This document shows positions 27,915-36,303 of a stretch of 64,000 nt of DNA, one piece after another. The position numbers were made by a program, and so were the translations under genes. Every line of letters starts with the position of its first letter. The first letter of the stretch is position 1. This DNA is from Nocardia spumae (lineage in GTDB: Bacteria; Actinomycetota; Actinomycetes; Mycobacteriales; Mycobacteriaceae), in NCBI RefSeq assembly GCF_020733635.1, contig NZ_JAJFZL010000001.1:620001-684000 (forward strand), read 5' to 3'. Below the pieces are notes generated by a model. That model saw only the letters and a list, made by a program, of their open reading frames with translations, did no database searches and was not told where the DNA came from.

Positions 27915-29012
27915 TCAGTTCGTCCAGACCTCGTCGATCGAGGTGGCGGCCGAGGGCGGCGGGGTGGGGGTCGGGCCCTGGGTCCGGGAGAACCGCGGCG
28001 CCGGCGCGTGCTGGACCACGCCGTCGATCTCCACGAGGGATTCGCGGGCGACGATATGCCCGTTCGCGGTGGCCTCGGTGAAGGTCAGCACCGGGGTGCA
28101 GCAGGCGTCGGTGCCATCGAAGATCGCGGCCCACTCGTCGCGGGTCCTGGTCTTGAACTTGTCGGTGAACAACGTGCGCAGTTGATCCTGCCCGTTCGGG
28201 TCGATCTGCGCGGGCAGGCCCTCCGGATCGATCTCGAGGCCCTTCAGCAGTTCCGCGTAGAACTGCGGTTCGATACAGCCGACGGCCATGTACTTCCCGT
28301 CGGAAGTCTCGTAGGTGTCGTAGAACGCCATACCGGTGTCGAGCAGGTTGGTGCCGCGCTCGTCGGACCACAGGCCCATACCGCGCATTCCCCAGATCAT
28401 GTGCGACAGCGAGAGCGCGCCGTCGATCATCGCGGCGTCGATCACCTGGCCCTTACCCGAAATCGAGCGTTCCACCAGGGCGGAGAGCACACCCATCACC
28501 AGGAACATGGAACCGCCGCCGAAGTCGCCGACCATGTTCAGCGGCGGCACCGGGCGCTCGCCCTTGCGGCCGATGGCATTCAGCACACCGGTCAGCGAGA
28601 TGTAGTTGATGTCGTGCCCGGCGCGATCGGCCAGCGGGCCGAACTGTCCCCAGCCGGTCATCCGGCCGTAGATCAGGCGCGGATTGCGCTCGAGGGCGGT
28701 GTCCGGGCCCAAGCCCATCCGCTCGGTGACGCCGGGCCGGAACCCCTCGAGCAGCACATCGGCCTTCTCGACCAGGCCGAGCACCTTCTCGATATCGGCG
28801 GGATCCTTCAGATTCGCCTCCACGATGGTGCGGCCCCGCCACTGCGGCCGTTCCATGAATCCCGGCATCATGCCCGGCCGCTGCACTCGCACCACATCGG
28901 CGCCCAGGTCGGCCAGCAGCAGTGCCGCATGCGGTCCCGGGCCGATTCCGGCCAGCTCAACAACCTTGATGCCCGCGAGCGGGCCGTGCCCGGTGGTGGA
29001 TGAAGTGCTCAC
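27915..29012 (-). CDS. mcr: Alpha-methylacyl-CoA racemase (family III CoA-transferase fold)
   Basis: The 365-residue protein matches the AMACR/MCR family: VVELAGIGPGPHAALLLADLGADVVRV at the N-terminus, RAGHDINYISLTGVL (active-site His), VGDFGGGSMFLVMGVL (active-site Asp) and VGCIEPQFYAELL (conserved Glu). M. tuberculosis MCR (Rv1143, 360 residues) has these same catalytic groups. It epimerises 2-methylacyl-CoA so that methyl-branched fatty acids and the sterol side chain can enter beta-oxidation. The C-terminal 25 residues are Pro/Thr-rich. No other sterol genes are adjacent. It could be another family III CoA-transferase, but the catalytic signature favours racemase. Confidence 0.87.
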   Translation of the reverse strand: MSTSSTTGHGPLAGIKVVELAGIGPGPHAALLLADLGADVVRVQRPGMMPGFMERPQWRGRTIVEANLKDPADIEKVLGLVEKADVLLEGFRPGVTERMGLGPDTALERNPRLIYGRMTGWGQFGPLADRAGHDINYISLTGVLNAIGRKGERPVPPLNMVGDFGGGSMFLVMGVLSALVERSISGKGQVIDAAMIDGALSLSHMIWGMRGMGLWSDERGTNLLDTGMAFYDTYETSDGKYMAVGCIEPQFYAELLKGLEIDPEGLPAQIDPNGQDQLRTLFTDKFKTRTRDEWAAIFDGTDACCTPVLTFTEATANGHIVARESLVEIDGVVQHAPAPRFSRTQGPTPTPPPSAATSIDEVWTN

Positions 29013-29118
29013 GCCCTACCTCGGTTCGTCGATCCTGCGACCGGCGGCGCGCGCCGGTGTTGACGCTACGACAATAAGTGGTGGATGTGACGCACGGCAT
29101 CCGGGTCGGCCGTGTGCG

Positions 29119-29982
29119 CTATTCGATGATGCGCAGCGGCCGGGTCCGGTCCGGTTGTGGCAGTTCCGACCGGTGCAGTCGCAGCGTCGGCGATTCCACG
29201 CGGGGCATCGGCAGTGTCGGCGGCTGATCCTCGGCCGAGCGCACCGCGACCGGCAGGCGGTAGCAGGCGCGCGCGTTGTCCTCGAGCACCCGGTACATGT
29301 CCGCGCCGACCGCCCTGCCGATGATCTCGATATCGGCGTCCCGGAACGGCCGGCCCGCCCGATTTCCGGGCAGATCCGAGCCGAACATCAGCGCACCGGG
29401 GTTGACCGCGTGTACCCGTCGCATCGCCGACTCCACATCCATCGCCACCCGGCCGAATCCCGACGCCTTCACCCGGGCGCCCCGATCGACGAGGTTCAGC
29501 AGATAGGGCAGGCAGTCGTCGGACATGCCCATGTGGTCGATGGACAGCGCCGGGAGTTTGGAGATCACCGGTTCCAGCGAACCCAGCATCGACCCGTCGA
29601 TGTAGAGCTCCACATGCCAGCGCGCCAGTTCGTAGGCGCGCAGGGCCTGCATGGTCAGCGTGACGATGTCGACCGCTGCTCGCTTCAGGTTGAACCGGAT
29701 GGCGCGCACACCGGCACGATCGAGCGCCAGGATCTGTTCGTCGGTGACATCCGGCGGCAGATTGATCACGCCGACCCAGTTCGGCCCGAGTTCGGCCAGT
29801 GCCGCGATCATGAAGGTGGAGTCGGCGCCCTGGAAGGACGCACTCACCACCGCACCACCGTCGACATCGAAGTGCGCCATGCGCTTTCGATAGTCGCCGA
29901 TGGTGTACGGCTCCGGCAGGTAGCCCTGATTCTCGACCAGCGGATACCGCGGGTCGATGATGTGAACGTGTGAATCGAACAC
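29119..29982 (-). CDS. Amidohydrolase (TIM-barrel, PF04909-type)
   Basis: The 287-residue protein begins at GTG 29982 (VFDSHVHIIDPRYPL). HxH metal ligands lie in the DSHVHIID motif at the first beta strand. LSIDHMGM supplies a later metal-ligand-type His, and GSDLPGNRAGRPF gives the C-terminal Asp. Such enzymes hydrolyse lactones (for example 2-pyrone-4,6-dicarboxylate) or decarboxylate aromatic acids. The tail of about 40 residues is basic and Pro-rich. The open frame continues upstream into the fprA gene, but no better start exists there. The gap to the fprA stop is 49 bases, so the two are likely cotranscribed. Confidence 0.78.
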   Translation of the reverse strand: MFDSHVHIIDPRYPLVENQGYLPEPYTIGDYRKRMAHFDVDGGAVVSASFQGADSTFMIAALAELGPNWVGVINLPPDVTDEQILALDRAGVRAIRFNLKRAAVDIVTLTMQALRAYELARWHVELYIDGSMLGSLEPVISKLPALSIDHMGMSDDCLPYLLNLVDRGARVKASGFGRVAMDVESAMRRVHAVNPGALMFGSDLPGNRAGRPFRDADIEIIGRAVGADMYRVLEDNARACYRLPVAVRSAEDQPPTLPMPRVESPTLRLHRSELPQPDRTRPLRIIE

Positions 29983-30031
29983 GTGATCAGCATGCCTCAG
30001 GTCGGTGACGAATGCGGATCGGGTGTGAAGT

Positions 30032-31435
30032 TCAGACCTTGTGCGGCTCGCTGGCGCGCAGCATGTCCTCGCGCTCGACGACCTTGACCCGCTCACGGCC
30101 CTCGGGCTCGCCGAGTGCGCGCTCGTGGGCGTCGAGGCGGTACCAACCGGCCCAGGTGGTGAACGGGATGCCCCGCTCCTCCAGGAACTTCACGACCGCT
30201 TCCGGATCGGGTTCGGCGGCGGGGGTGAAGGTGGCGGCGTCGTCGATCAGGCAGGCGATGGTCTCGTTGGCGTCACCCTTGGTGTGGCCGATGAGACCGA
30301 CCGGGCCGCGCTTGATCCAGCCGGTGACGTAGGTCTGCGGCAGGTAGCGGGCGGCGCCGTCGGCGCCCTCGTCGATCAGGACGCGCCCGGCCTCGTTGGG
30401 AACGGTGCCGGCCTGATCGTCGAACGGCAGCTGCGGAATGTTCTGCGACAGGTAGCCGACGGCCCGGTAGATGGCCTGGACGTCCCAGTCCTTGTGGTTA
30501 CCGGTGCCCTTGACGTTGCCGGTGCCGTCGAGGGTGGTGCGCTCGGTGCGCAGACCGACCACCTTCCCGTCCTCACCCAGGACCTCGGCGGGGGATTCGA
30601 AGAAGTGCAGGAACAGCTTGTGCGGGCGTGCGCCGACGTCGCGGATGGCCCACTGCTCGAGGGTGTTGCAGACCATGTCGACCTGCTTGGAGTGGCGGCG
30701 CGCGGCCTCGGAACCCTCGTCGTAGTCGATGTCCTCGGGGTCGACGATGACCTCGATATTCGGCGAGTGGTCGAGTTCGCGCAGCTCCAGCGGGGTGAAC
30801 TTGGCCTGGGCGGGACCGCGGCGGCCGAAGACGTGCACCTCGAGCGCTTTGTTGTTCTTCAGGCCCTCGTAGACGTTCGGCGGGATCTCGGTCGGCAGCA
30901 GTTCTTCGCCGGTCTTGGCCAGCACGCGGGCGACGTCGAGCGCGACGTTGCCGACACCGAGGACAGCGACCTTCTCCGCGTCCAGCGGCCAGCTGCGCGG
31001 CACATCGGGGTGGCCGTCGTACCAGGACACGAAGTCCGCGGCGCCGTAGCTGCCGTCGAGCTCGATGCCGGGCACGCCCAGCGCGCGGTCGGCGTTGGCG
31101 CCGGTGGAGAAGATCACCGCGTCGTAGAAACGACGCAGGTCGTCGAGGTTGATGTCGCTGCCGTAGTCGATATTGCCGAGCAAGCGGACCTGCGGCTTGT
31201 CGAGCACCTTGTGCAGGGCGGTGATGATGCCCTTGATACGCGGGTGGTCGGGCGCGACGCCGTAGCGGATCAGGCCGAACGGGGCGGGCATGCGCTCGTA
31301 GAGATCGATGCTCGCCTCGACATCGGACTTCATCAACGCGTCGGCGGCGTAGATACCGGCCGGTCCGGCACCGACGATCGCGATGCGCAGTGGGCGGTCG
31401 CCCGCGCCGCTATTCGTTCCAGCGTGTTCGGTCAT
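30032..31435 (-). CDS. fprA: NADPH-ferredoxin reductase FprA
   Basis: The 467-residue flavoprotein moves electrons between NADPH and ferredoxin. The FAD-binding motif AIVGAGPAGIYAADAL is near residue 20. APFGLIRYGVAPDHP is the adrenodoxin-reductase family signature. The NADP-binding loop is VLGVGNVALDVARVL, and the closing motif is YVTGWIKRGPVGLIGHTKGDA. Length and sequence type match M. tuberculosis FprA (Rv3106, 456 residues). Its electrons would feed cytochromes P450 or Fe-S enzymes. The ATG at 31435 (MTEHAG) is chosen. A candidate iron-dependent operator and -10 element lie upstream, so iron-starvation induction is likely. Confidence 0.95.
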   Translation of the reverse strand: MTEHAGTNSGAGDRPLRIAIVGAGPAGIYAADALMKSDVEASIDLYERMPAPFGLIRYGVAPDHPRIKGIITALHKVLDKPQVRLLGNIDYGSDINLDDLRRFYDAVIFSTGANADRALGVPGIELDGSYGAADFVSWYDGHPDVPRSWPLDAEKVAVLGVGNVALDVARVLAKTGEELLPTEIPPNVYEGLKNNKALEVHVFGRRGPAQAKFTPLELRELDHSPNIEVIVDPEDIDYDEGSEAARRHSKQVDMVCNTLEQWAIRDVGARPHKLFLHFFESPAEVLGEDGKVVGLRTERTTLDGTGNVKGTGNHKDWDVQAIYRAVGYLSQNIPQLPFDDQAGTVPNEAGRVLIDEGADGAARYLPQTYVTGWIKRGPVGLIGHTKGDANETIACLIDDAATFTPAAEPDPEAVVKFLEERGIPFTTWAGWYRLDAHERALGEPEGRERVKVVEREDMLRASEPHKV

Positions 31436-31470
31436 TCTTACGCGCACCCTTTGGTCGAAAACTCTCGTCA

Positions 31471-31508
31471 ATTATCTCAGCCGTCTTTCTTAGCTTAGGC
31501 TAAGTTGA
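31471..31508 (-). promoter_or_regulatory. Candidate IdeR/DtxR iron box and promoter for fprA
   Basis: Read on the minus strand, 31508-31490 is TCAACTTAGCCTAAGCTAA. This matches 15 of 19 positions of the DtxR/IdeR consensus TTAGGTTAGCCTAACCTAA, including the whole TTAGCCTAA core. GATAAT (31476-31471), 5/6 of a -10 consensus, lies 13 bases downstream. The box therefore covers the place where the -35 would be, which is a repressor arrangement. The predicted transcript start is roughly 30 bases before the fprA ATG. Iron control is inferred from known IdeR behaviour. Confidence 0.6.
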
Positions 31509-31706
31509 CGTGCGGGCCGAGCTCCTGCCCGGCTGTTGTGGCGCCGACGCCGCTTCGTTGCCGCGTGGAGCTATCCGATCCGTGCACCGGATGTGACCGG
31601 AGTTCTGGTGATTCTATCGGTGGTGTACGTCGCAGCCATTCCCGGTATCCGCGCGAAAATGCAGGCGTGATCTTCGACACTTCGACCCGCCGGTAATGAT
31701 CAGGCT

Positions 31707-32213
31707 ATGAGCGACAGCGATCCGGCACCCGAGAGCGACGGCGAATCGGCCACCCACGGCAACGGCGACTCGCGCTCACCGGGCGATGATCCGGCTACCC
31801 CGATCGATCAGCGCGACACCACGCGCTCGGCCGCCCCGTTCCTCATCGCGGCGGCCATCGCGATGATCGCCCTGATCGCGGTCGTGGTGCTCGCGATCAC
31901 TCGCCCGGCTGAGAACAATCTCACAGATTCCGATCGGGTCGCGGTGGCCGCGCGCAACTTCGCCACGGCCCGAAGCGATTCCGACGCGGCTCGGCGCAAG
32001 ACCACCGAATGCGCGACCTTCGACGAGAAGAAGTCGCCGCTGGGACCGGATTCGGTCGGCAAGAAGTACGACATCGCCGGCGTCGACGCGGTGAAGATCG
32101 AGGGTGACCACGCCACTGCCGCGGTGACCAGCCAGATCGACGGCCGCAAGAGCGTGGCCAACTGGAATTTCACCCGGGAGAAGGGGGTCTGGCTGGTCTG
32201 CGGGAACGCCTGA
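31707..32213 (+). CDS. Single-pass membrane protein with exported NTF2-like/DUF4878-type tail
   Basis: The 168-residue protein has an acidic Ser/Asp-rich cytosolic segment of about 40 residues and one transmembrane helix (FLIAAAIAMIALIAVVVLAI). An exported domain follows, with DRVAVAARNFATAR, IAGVDAVKIEGDHATAAV and GVWLVCGNA. The exported part resembles the C-terminus of the much larger protein at 12123-14072 (AGVDAVQITGDKAVAQV, SGWKVCDPA). They look like members of one paralogous family of mycolata envelope proteins with unknown function. It is upstream of the riboswitch-controlled rhodanese gene but has its own transcription unit by position. Confidence 0.75.
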   Translation: MSDSDPAPESDGESATHGNGDSRSPGDDPATPIDQRDTTRSAAPFLIAAAIAMIALIAVVVLAITRPAENNLTDSDRVAVAARNFATARSDSDAARRKTTECATFDEKKSPLGPDSVGKKYDIAGVDAVKIEGDHATAAVTSQIDGRKSVANWNFTREKGVWLVCGNA

Positions 32214-32265
32214 TTCCTGATCGACAGGTTTGACAATCGGGCCTGTGACCAGGCATTCTCGGTTC

Positions 32266-32370
32266 AGGTCATGAGTACCAGCGGTAAGCCCCGGCTCGCT
32301 GGTCGGCAACCCTCCTCCGCGGTGGGGTGCTCCGGGTGACGACCTGGCCGCTGTCCGACCGGACACGGCA
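32266..32370 (+). ncRNA. SAM-IV riboswitch
   Basis: The RNA core follows the SAM-IV pattern closely. It has GGTCATGAGTACCAGC, then AAGCCCCGGCTCGCTGG, the CGGCAACCCTCC internal loop shared with SAM-I, CCGCGGTGGGGTGC, and TCCGGGTGACGACC closing the P1 stem with the 5' GGTC. A 3' hairpin TGTCC-GACC-GGACA (32352-32365) follows, as expected for the extended SAM-IV fold. The downstream genes encode a rhodanese and MetZ. High S-adenosylmethionine should therefore switch off this methionine-sulfur operon. A ribosome site TAGGAGG (32384-32390) lies 14 bases past the element, so control of translation initiation is likely. Confidence 0.9.
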
Positions 32371-32398
32371 AGTGCGGATTCTGTAGGAGGTTCGACAA

Positions 32399-32815
32399 GT
32401 GAGCTACGCCGGTGACATCACGCCTGGACAGGCGTGGGAGCTGTTGCGCGACAATCCCGATGCGGTGCTGGTGGATGTGCGCACCGAAGCGGAATGGCGA
32501 TTCGTCGGCGTGCCCGACACCACCTCGATCGACCGGCCGACGGCGCTGATCGAATGGGTCGATTTCGGCGGGGCGCCCAATCCCGATTTCGTGGCGCAGC
32601 TGAAGCAGATCCTGGCCGATCGCGTCGGCGAGGCCCCGGTGATCTTCCTGTGCCGGTCCGGGCAGCGCTCGATCGGCGCGGCCACCGCGGCCACGGCAGC
32701 CGGATTCGCACCCTCCTACAACGTGCTGGAGGGTTTCGAGGGGCCGCTGGACGCCGACGGACATCGCGGCGGCGCGGGGTGGCGCGCACTCGGTCTGCCA
32801 TGGCGGCAGTCGTGA
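32399..32815 (+). CDS. Rhodanese-domain sulfurtransferase (Rv0390-like)
   Basis: The 138-residue single-domain rhodanese has AVLVDVRTEAEWRFVGVPD and the active-site loop FLCRSGQRS with the catalytic Cys at residue 85. It carries persulfide sulfur. Sitting between a SAM-IV riboswitch and metZ, it probably supplies or handles sulfide for homocysteine formation. GTG 32399 follows a TAGGAGG site. Rv0390 beside metZ in M. tuberculosis is the same arrangement. The gap to metZ is 121 bases and has a GGGAGG site at its end. Confidence 0.9.
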   Translation: MSYAGDITPGQAWELLRDNPDAVLVDVRTEAEWRFVGVPDTTSIDRPTALIEWVDFGGAPNPDFVAQLKQILADRVGEAPVIFLCRSGQRSIGAATAATAAGFAPSYNVLEGFEGPLDADGHRGGAGWRALGLPWRQS

Positions 32816-32936
32816 GCAGCGTCCGCACAGGTAACGGCCACGCAGGTAAAAGCGCTGCGCGCCGCAGTTTTTCACGCAGTCGGGCGCTGATCCCGGCGAA
32901 CTCGGCGCCGATCCGCCGGGTTGATGGGAGGTAGTC

Positions 32937-34151
32937 ATGATCACCGGCGGTGCATTCGATCGGCCGTTACCCGAGGGTGTGGGCCCGGCGACGCTGGGCG
33001 TGCGCGGCGGGGTGCGGCGGTCCGGTTTCGAGGAGACCTCCGAGGCGCTGTATCTGTCGTCCGGATTCGTCTACGAGAGCGCGGAGGCGGCGGAGGCGGC
33101 CTTCATCGGAGATATCGAACATTTCGTCTATTCGCGCTACGGCAATCCGACCGTCGCCATGTTCGAGGAGCGGATGCGGCTGCTCGAGGGCGCGGAAGCG
33201 TGTTTCGCCACCGCCAGCGGCATGTCGGCGGTGTTCACCGCATTGGCCGCACTGCTCGGGCAGGGTGATCGCCTGGTGGCCGCGCGCAGCCTGTTCGGAT
33301 CCTGTTTCGTGGTGTGCAACGAGATCCTGCCGCGCTGGGGTGTGGAGACCGTCTTCGTCGACGGTGAGGATCTCGATCAGTGGGAGGCGGCGCTGTCGCA
33401 GCCCACGGCCGCTGTCTTCTTCGAGACCCCGTCCAATCCGATGCAGACCCTCGTCGATGTGCGGCGGGTGAGCGAGCTGGCGCATGCGGCCGGTGCGAAA
33501 GTGGTGCTGGACAACGTCTTCGCGACCCCGCTGCTGCAGCGCAGCCTCGAACTCGGTGCCGATGTGGTGGTCTATTCGGGCACCAAGCACATCGACGGTC
33601 AGGGCCGGGTGCTCGGCGGCGCGATCCTGGGCGAGAGCGAATACATCAACGGCCCGGTCAAGAATCTGATGCGGCACACCGGTCCGGCGTTGAGCCCGTT
33701 CAATGCCTGGACGCTGCTCAAGGGCCTGGAAACCATGCCGCTGCGGGTGCGGCAGTCGACGCGGTCGGCCCTCGCGATCGCGGAATTCCTGGAGCGGCAT
33801 CCCGCGGTGGCGTGGACGAAGTACCCCTTCCTCACCTCGCATCCGCAGTACGACCTGGCCACCGCGCAGATGTCCGGTGGCGGCACCGTGGTGACCTTCG
33901 AATTGGCCGCGGGGCCCGACGAGGGCAAGAAGCGGGCGTTCGAGGTGCTGAACCGGCTGCGCATCGTCGACATCTCCAACAACCTCGGCGATGCCAAGTC
34001 GCTCATCACCCATCCGGCCACCACCACGCACCGCGCGATGGGTCCGGAAGGGCGTGCGGCCGTGGGCCTCACCGACGGCGTGCTGCGCATCTCGATCGGC
34101 CTCGAGGATGTGGAGGATCTGCTCGGCGATCTGGAGCAGGCGCTCGGCTGA
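32937..34151 (+). CDS. metZ: O-succinylhomoserine sulfhydrylase
   Basis: The 404-residue PLP enzyme of the Cys/Met metabolism family converts O-succinylhomoserine plus sulfide to homocysteine. Motifs seen are YSRYGNPTVAMFEERM, TASGMSAVFTALAALLGQGD, FFETPSNPMQTLVD, the PLP lysine in VVYSGTKHIDGQGRVLGG, and LGDAKSLITHPATTTH. Length matches M. tuberculosis MetZ (406). GGGAGGTAGTC precedes the ATG. It is the second gene behind the SAM-IV riboswitch. Confidence 0.95.
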   Translation: MITGGAFDRPLPEGVGPATLGVRGGVRRSGFEETSEALYLSSGFVYESAEAAEAAFIGDIEHFVYSRYGNPTVAMFEERMRLLEGAEACFATASGMSAVFTALAALLGQGDRLVAARSLFGSCFVVCNEILPRWGVETVFVDGEDLDQWEAALSQPTAAVFFETPSNPMQTLVDVRRVSELAHAAGAKVVLDNVFATPLLQRSLELGADVVVYSGTKHIDGQGRVLGGAILGESEYINGPVKNLMRHTGPALSPFNAWTLLKGLETMPLRVRQSTRSALAIAEFLERHPAVAWTKYPFLTSHPQYDLATAQMSGGGTVVTFELAAGPDEGKKRAFEVLNRLRIVDISNNLGDAKSLITHPATTTHRAMGPEGRAAVGLTDGVLRISIGLEDVEDLLGDLEQALG

Positions 34152-34163
34152 TATCCACGCCAT

Positions 34164-34199
34164 TGACAGTATGCTGTCAAATATGACAGCATACTGTCA
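34164..34199 (+). promoter_or_regulatory. Double palindromic operator at the start of the DJ-1/MarR operon
   Basis: TGACAGTATGCTGTCA (34164-34179) and TGACAGCATACTGTCA (34184-34199) are perfect reverse complements separated by AATA. Each arm is itself a near-palindrome with TGACAG/CTGTCA half-sites four bases apart, so the region offers two adjacent dimer sites. The ATG of the next gene begins at the last base of the second site. TTGACA at 34163-34168 could serve as a -35. This is a typical site for a MarR dimer, and the operon encodes one. Confidence 0.8.
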
Positions 34200-34825
34200 T
34201 GGGTGGAACCGTACATGTAGCTATCTATGACACGCTCGCCGATTGGGAGCCCGGCTATGTCACCGCCGGTGTCAATCGGCCGTTGATGCAACGCGAACCC
34301 GGCACCTGGCAGGTGCGCACCGTCGGTCTCGGCGCCGAACCGGTGACCACGATGGGTGGTCTGCGGCTGGTCCCGGATCTGACACTGGACGAGCTCTCTC
34401 CCGGCGACAGCGCCATGTTGCTCCTGCCGGGCGCCGACAGCTGGGAGGGGGAGCGGTTGCTGCCCTTCGCCCGGGCGGCGGGCGACTTCCTGGCCGCCGG
34501 GGTGCCGGTCGCGGCCATCTGCGGCGCGACCTTCGGCCTGGCGAGACAGGGTCTGCTCGATGCCCGGCCACATACCGGCAACGCGGCCGAATATCTGGCC
34601 TCGACCGGATATTCCGGGGCGGGGCATTATGTGGACGAACCCGCGGTGACCGACGGGGACCTGATCACCGCGACGGGCATCGCGCCGATCGACTTCGCGC
34701 GGCACGTCTTCGCTCGGCTGGACCTGTTCGAGCCGGAGGTGCTGGACGCGTGGTATCGCCTCTACGCCGACCGGGATCCCCAGGGCTTCTACGCATTACA
34801 GGCGCGGGCCGAGGCGCCGGCGTGA
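34199..34825 (+). CDS. DJ-1/PfpI-family protein
   Basis: The 208-residue protein has the class I glutamine-amidotransferase-like fold of DJ-1/PfpI. The nucleophile elbow PVAAICGATFGLAR puts Cys at residue 108, and a conserved acidic residue lies in TLADWEPGY near residue 16. Members act as cysteine-based glyoxalases, chaperones or isonitrile hydratases; the reaction here is unknown. No ribosome site precedes ATG 34199, because the operator occupies that space. The transcript may therefore be leaderless. It overlaps the following MarR gene by 4 bases. Confidence 0.85.
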   Translation: MGGTVHVAIYDTLADWEPGYVTAGVNRPLMQREPGTWQVRTVGLGAEPVTTMGGLRLVPDLTLDELSPGDSAMLLLPGADSWEGERLLPFARAAGDFLAAGVPVAAICGATFGLARQGLLDARPHTGNAAEYLASTGYSGAGHYVDEPAVTDGDLITATGIAPIDFARHVFARLDLFEPEVLDAWYRLYADRDPQGFYALQARAEAPA

Positions 34826-35286
34826 GTCGCGACGATGCGGAGCTGTTCTCCGCGGCGGCGATCACCACCTTCAAGTTGAACGGCCAATTCATGTCTGTCG
34901 CAGAGGAATTGGCGAAACCGGCCGGCATCACCGCCGCGTGGTGGCAGGTGCTGGGCGCGGTGCTGCACGAACCCCTGCCCGTCTCGGGCATCGCGCGGGA
35001 GATGGGTATCACTCGCCAGAGTGTGCAGCGCATCGCGGATCTGCTGGTGGACAAGGGGTTCGCCGAGTATCGGCCCAATCCGGCTCATCGCCGCGCGAAA
35101 CTGATCGCCATCACCGAGGCGGGGCACGACGCGGTGCGGCGCATCACCCCGCATCACGCGACCTTGGCGAAACGTCTTGCGGCCGAGCTCGGTTCGGTAC
35201 GGTTCGCGGAGATCGTGGCGGCATTGACCGAGCTGTCCGCGGCGCTGGAGGTCATCGAACCCTCCGGCGCGGGCCGCCCCGAATAG
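34822..35286 (+). CDS. MarR-family transcriptional regulator
   Basis: The 154-residue winged-helix protein has the MarR pattern: WWQVLGAVLHEPLPVSGIAREMGITRQSVQRIADLLVDKGF and a wing with NPAHRRAKLIAITEAG. GTG 34822 overlaps the DJ-1 stop (GTGA), which indicates translational coupling. The double palindrome upstream of the operon is its probable operator, so autorepression relieved by an electrophile or other small ligand is likely. It ends one base from the stop of the convergent HAD gene. Confidence 0.9.
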   Translation: MSRDDAELFSAAAITTFKLNGQFMSVAEELAKPAGITAAWWQVLGAVLHEPLPVSGIAREMGITRQSVQRIADLLVDKGFAEYRPNPAHRRAKLIAITEAGHDAVRRITPHHATLAKRLAAELGSVRFAEIVAALTELSAALEVIEPSGAGRPE

Positions 35287-35287
35287 G

Positions 35288-36088
35288 TCAGGCGGCGAAC
35301 GGGTCGCCGGTGCGGCCCACCAGATCCGCCACCGAATCGAGAACCGTCGTCGGGCGGTACGGGTACTGCTCCATCGAGGTCCGGGTGGAGATGCCGGAGG
35401 TCACCAGAATGGTTCGCATGCCCGCCTCCAGGCCGGCGATGACATCGGTGTCCATCCGGTCGCCGATCATCACCGCCGACTGCGAATGCGCGCCGATCTG
35501 CCGCAGTGCCGACCGCATCATCAACGGATTCGGTTTGCCGACGTAATACGGATCCCGTCCGGTGGCGCGGGTGATGAGGGCGGCCACTGATCCGGTCGCG
35601 GGCAGTACGCCCTCGCGGGATGGCCCGGTCGGATCGGGGTTCGTGGCGATGAACCGGGCGCCGCGCTCCACCAGCCGGATCGCGGTCGTGATCGCCTCGA
35701 ACGAATACGTGCGAGTCTCACCGAGGACCACGTAGTCCGGATCGCTGTCGGTGAGGACGTAGCCGATTTCGTGCAGGGCCGTGGTGAGCCCGGACTCGCC
35801 CACCACGTAGGCCGTGCCGCCCGGCCGCTGATCGTTGAGGAAGGTCGCGGTCGCGGTGGCCGAGGTCCAGATCGACTCTGCCGGAATGTCGAGTCCGATC
35901 CGGCGCAGCCTGGCCTGCAGGTCACGCGGCGTGCGAATGCTGTTGTTGGTCAGCACCAGGAACGGAATCTCGCGCTCGGTCAGCTCCGCCAGGAACGAGT
36001 CGGCGCCCGGTATCAGATGGTCCTCGTGCACCAGGACCCCGTCCATATCGGTCAGGTAGGACAGGATCGGCTCATTGTCGGCAGTCAC
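35288..36088 (-). CDS. HAD-superfamily IIA phosphatase (NagD-like)
   Basis: The 266-residue protein has all HAD-IIA elements. Motif I is SYLTDMDGVLVHED with the nucleophile Asp and general-acid Asp. Motif II is FLVLTNNS. The cap region carries YVVLGETRTYSFEAI, and the late motifs are YYVGKPNPLMM and AVMIGDRMDTDVIAGLEAGM. Members dephosphorylate nucleotides, 4-nitrophenyl phosphate or sugar phosphates. The specific substrate is not predictable. The gene is divergent from fgd across 215 bases. Confidence 0.9.
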   Translation of the reverse strand: MTADNEPILSYLTDMDGVLVHEDHLIPGADSFLAELTEREIPFLVLTNNSIRTPRDLQARLRRIGLDIPAESIWTSATATATFLNDQRPGGTAYVVGESGLTTALHEIGYVLTDSDPDYVVLGETRTYSFEAITTAIRLVERGARFIATNPDPTGPSREGVLPATGSVAALITRATGRDPYYVGKPNPLMMRSALRQIGAHSQSAVMIGDRMDTDVIAGLEAGMRTILVTSGISTRTSMEQYPYRPTTVLDSVADLVGRTGDPFAA

Positions 36089-36303
36089 CAGACAATTGTG
36101 GGCTATCGCCCGCGCCGGGGTGCGGAGGCCGGTAGGTGGGCTGTGTACACGTGTCCATTTCGGCCCTGACTATGGTCGAAGGGCGACCGCAGCTTGCCGC
36201 GCTGTGGAATTTCGGGATACCCGGCCAGCGCTGCACTCGGTCGATGTGGCCGTCTCCCGCCCGGGAGCCGGTCCCGGCACGGACGGCGAACAGGAGAGAC
36301 GCA

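Noticed and set aside
31505..31696. 63-codon + strand frame upstream of the 31707 gene
   Set aside because: It begins inside the fprA iron box region, has no ribosome site and no plausible composition for a real protein.
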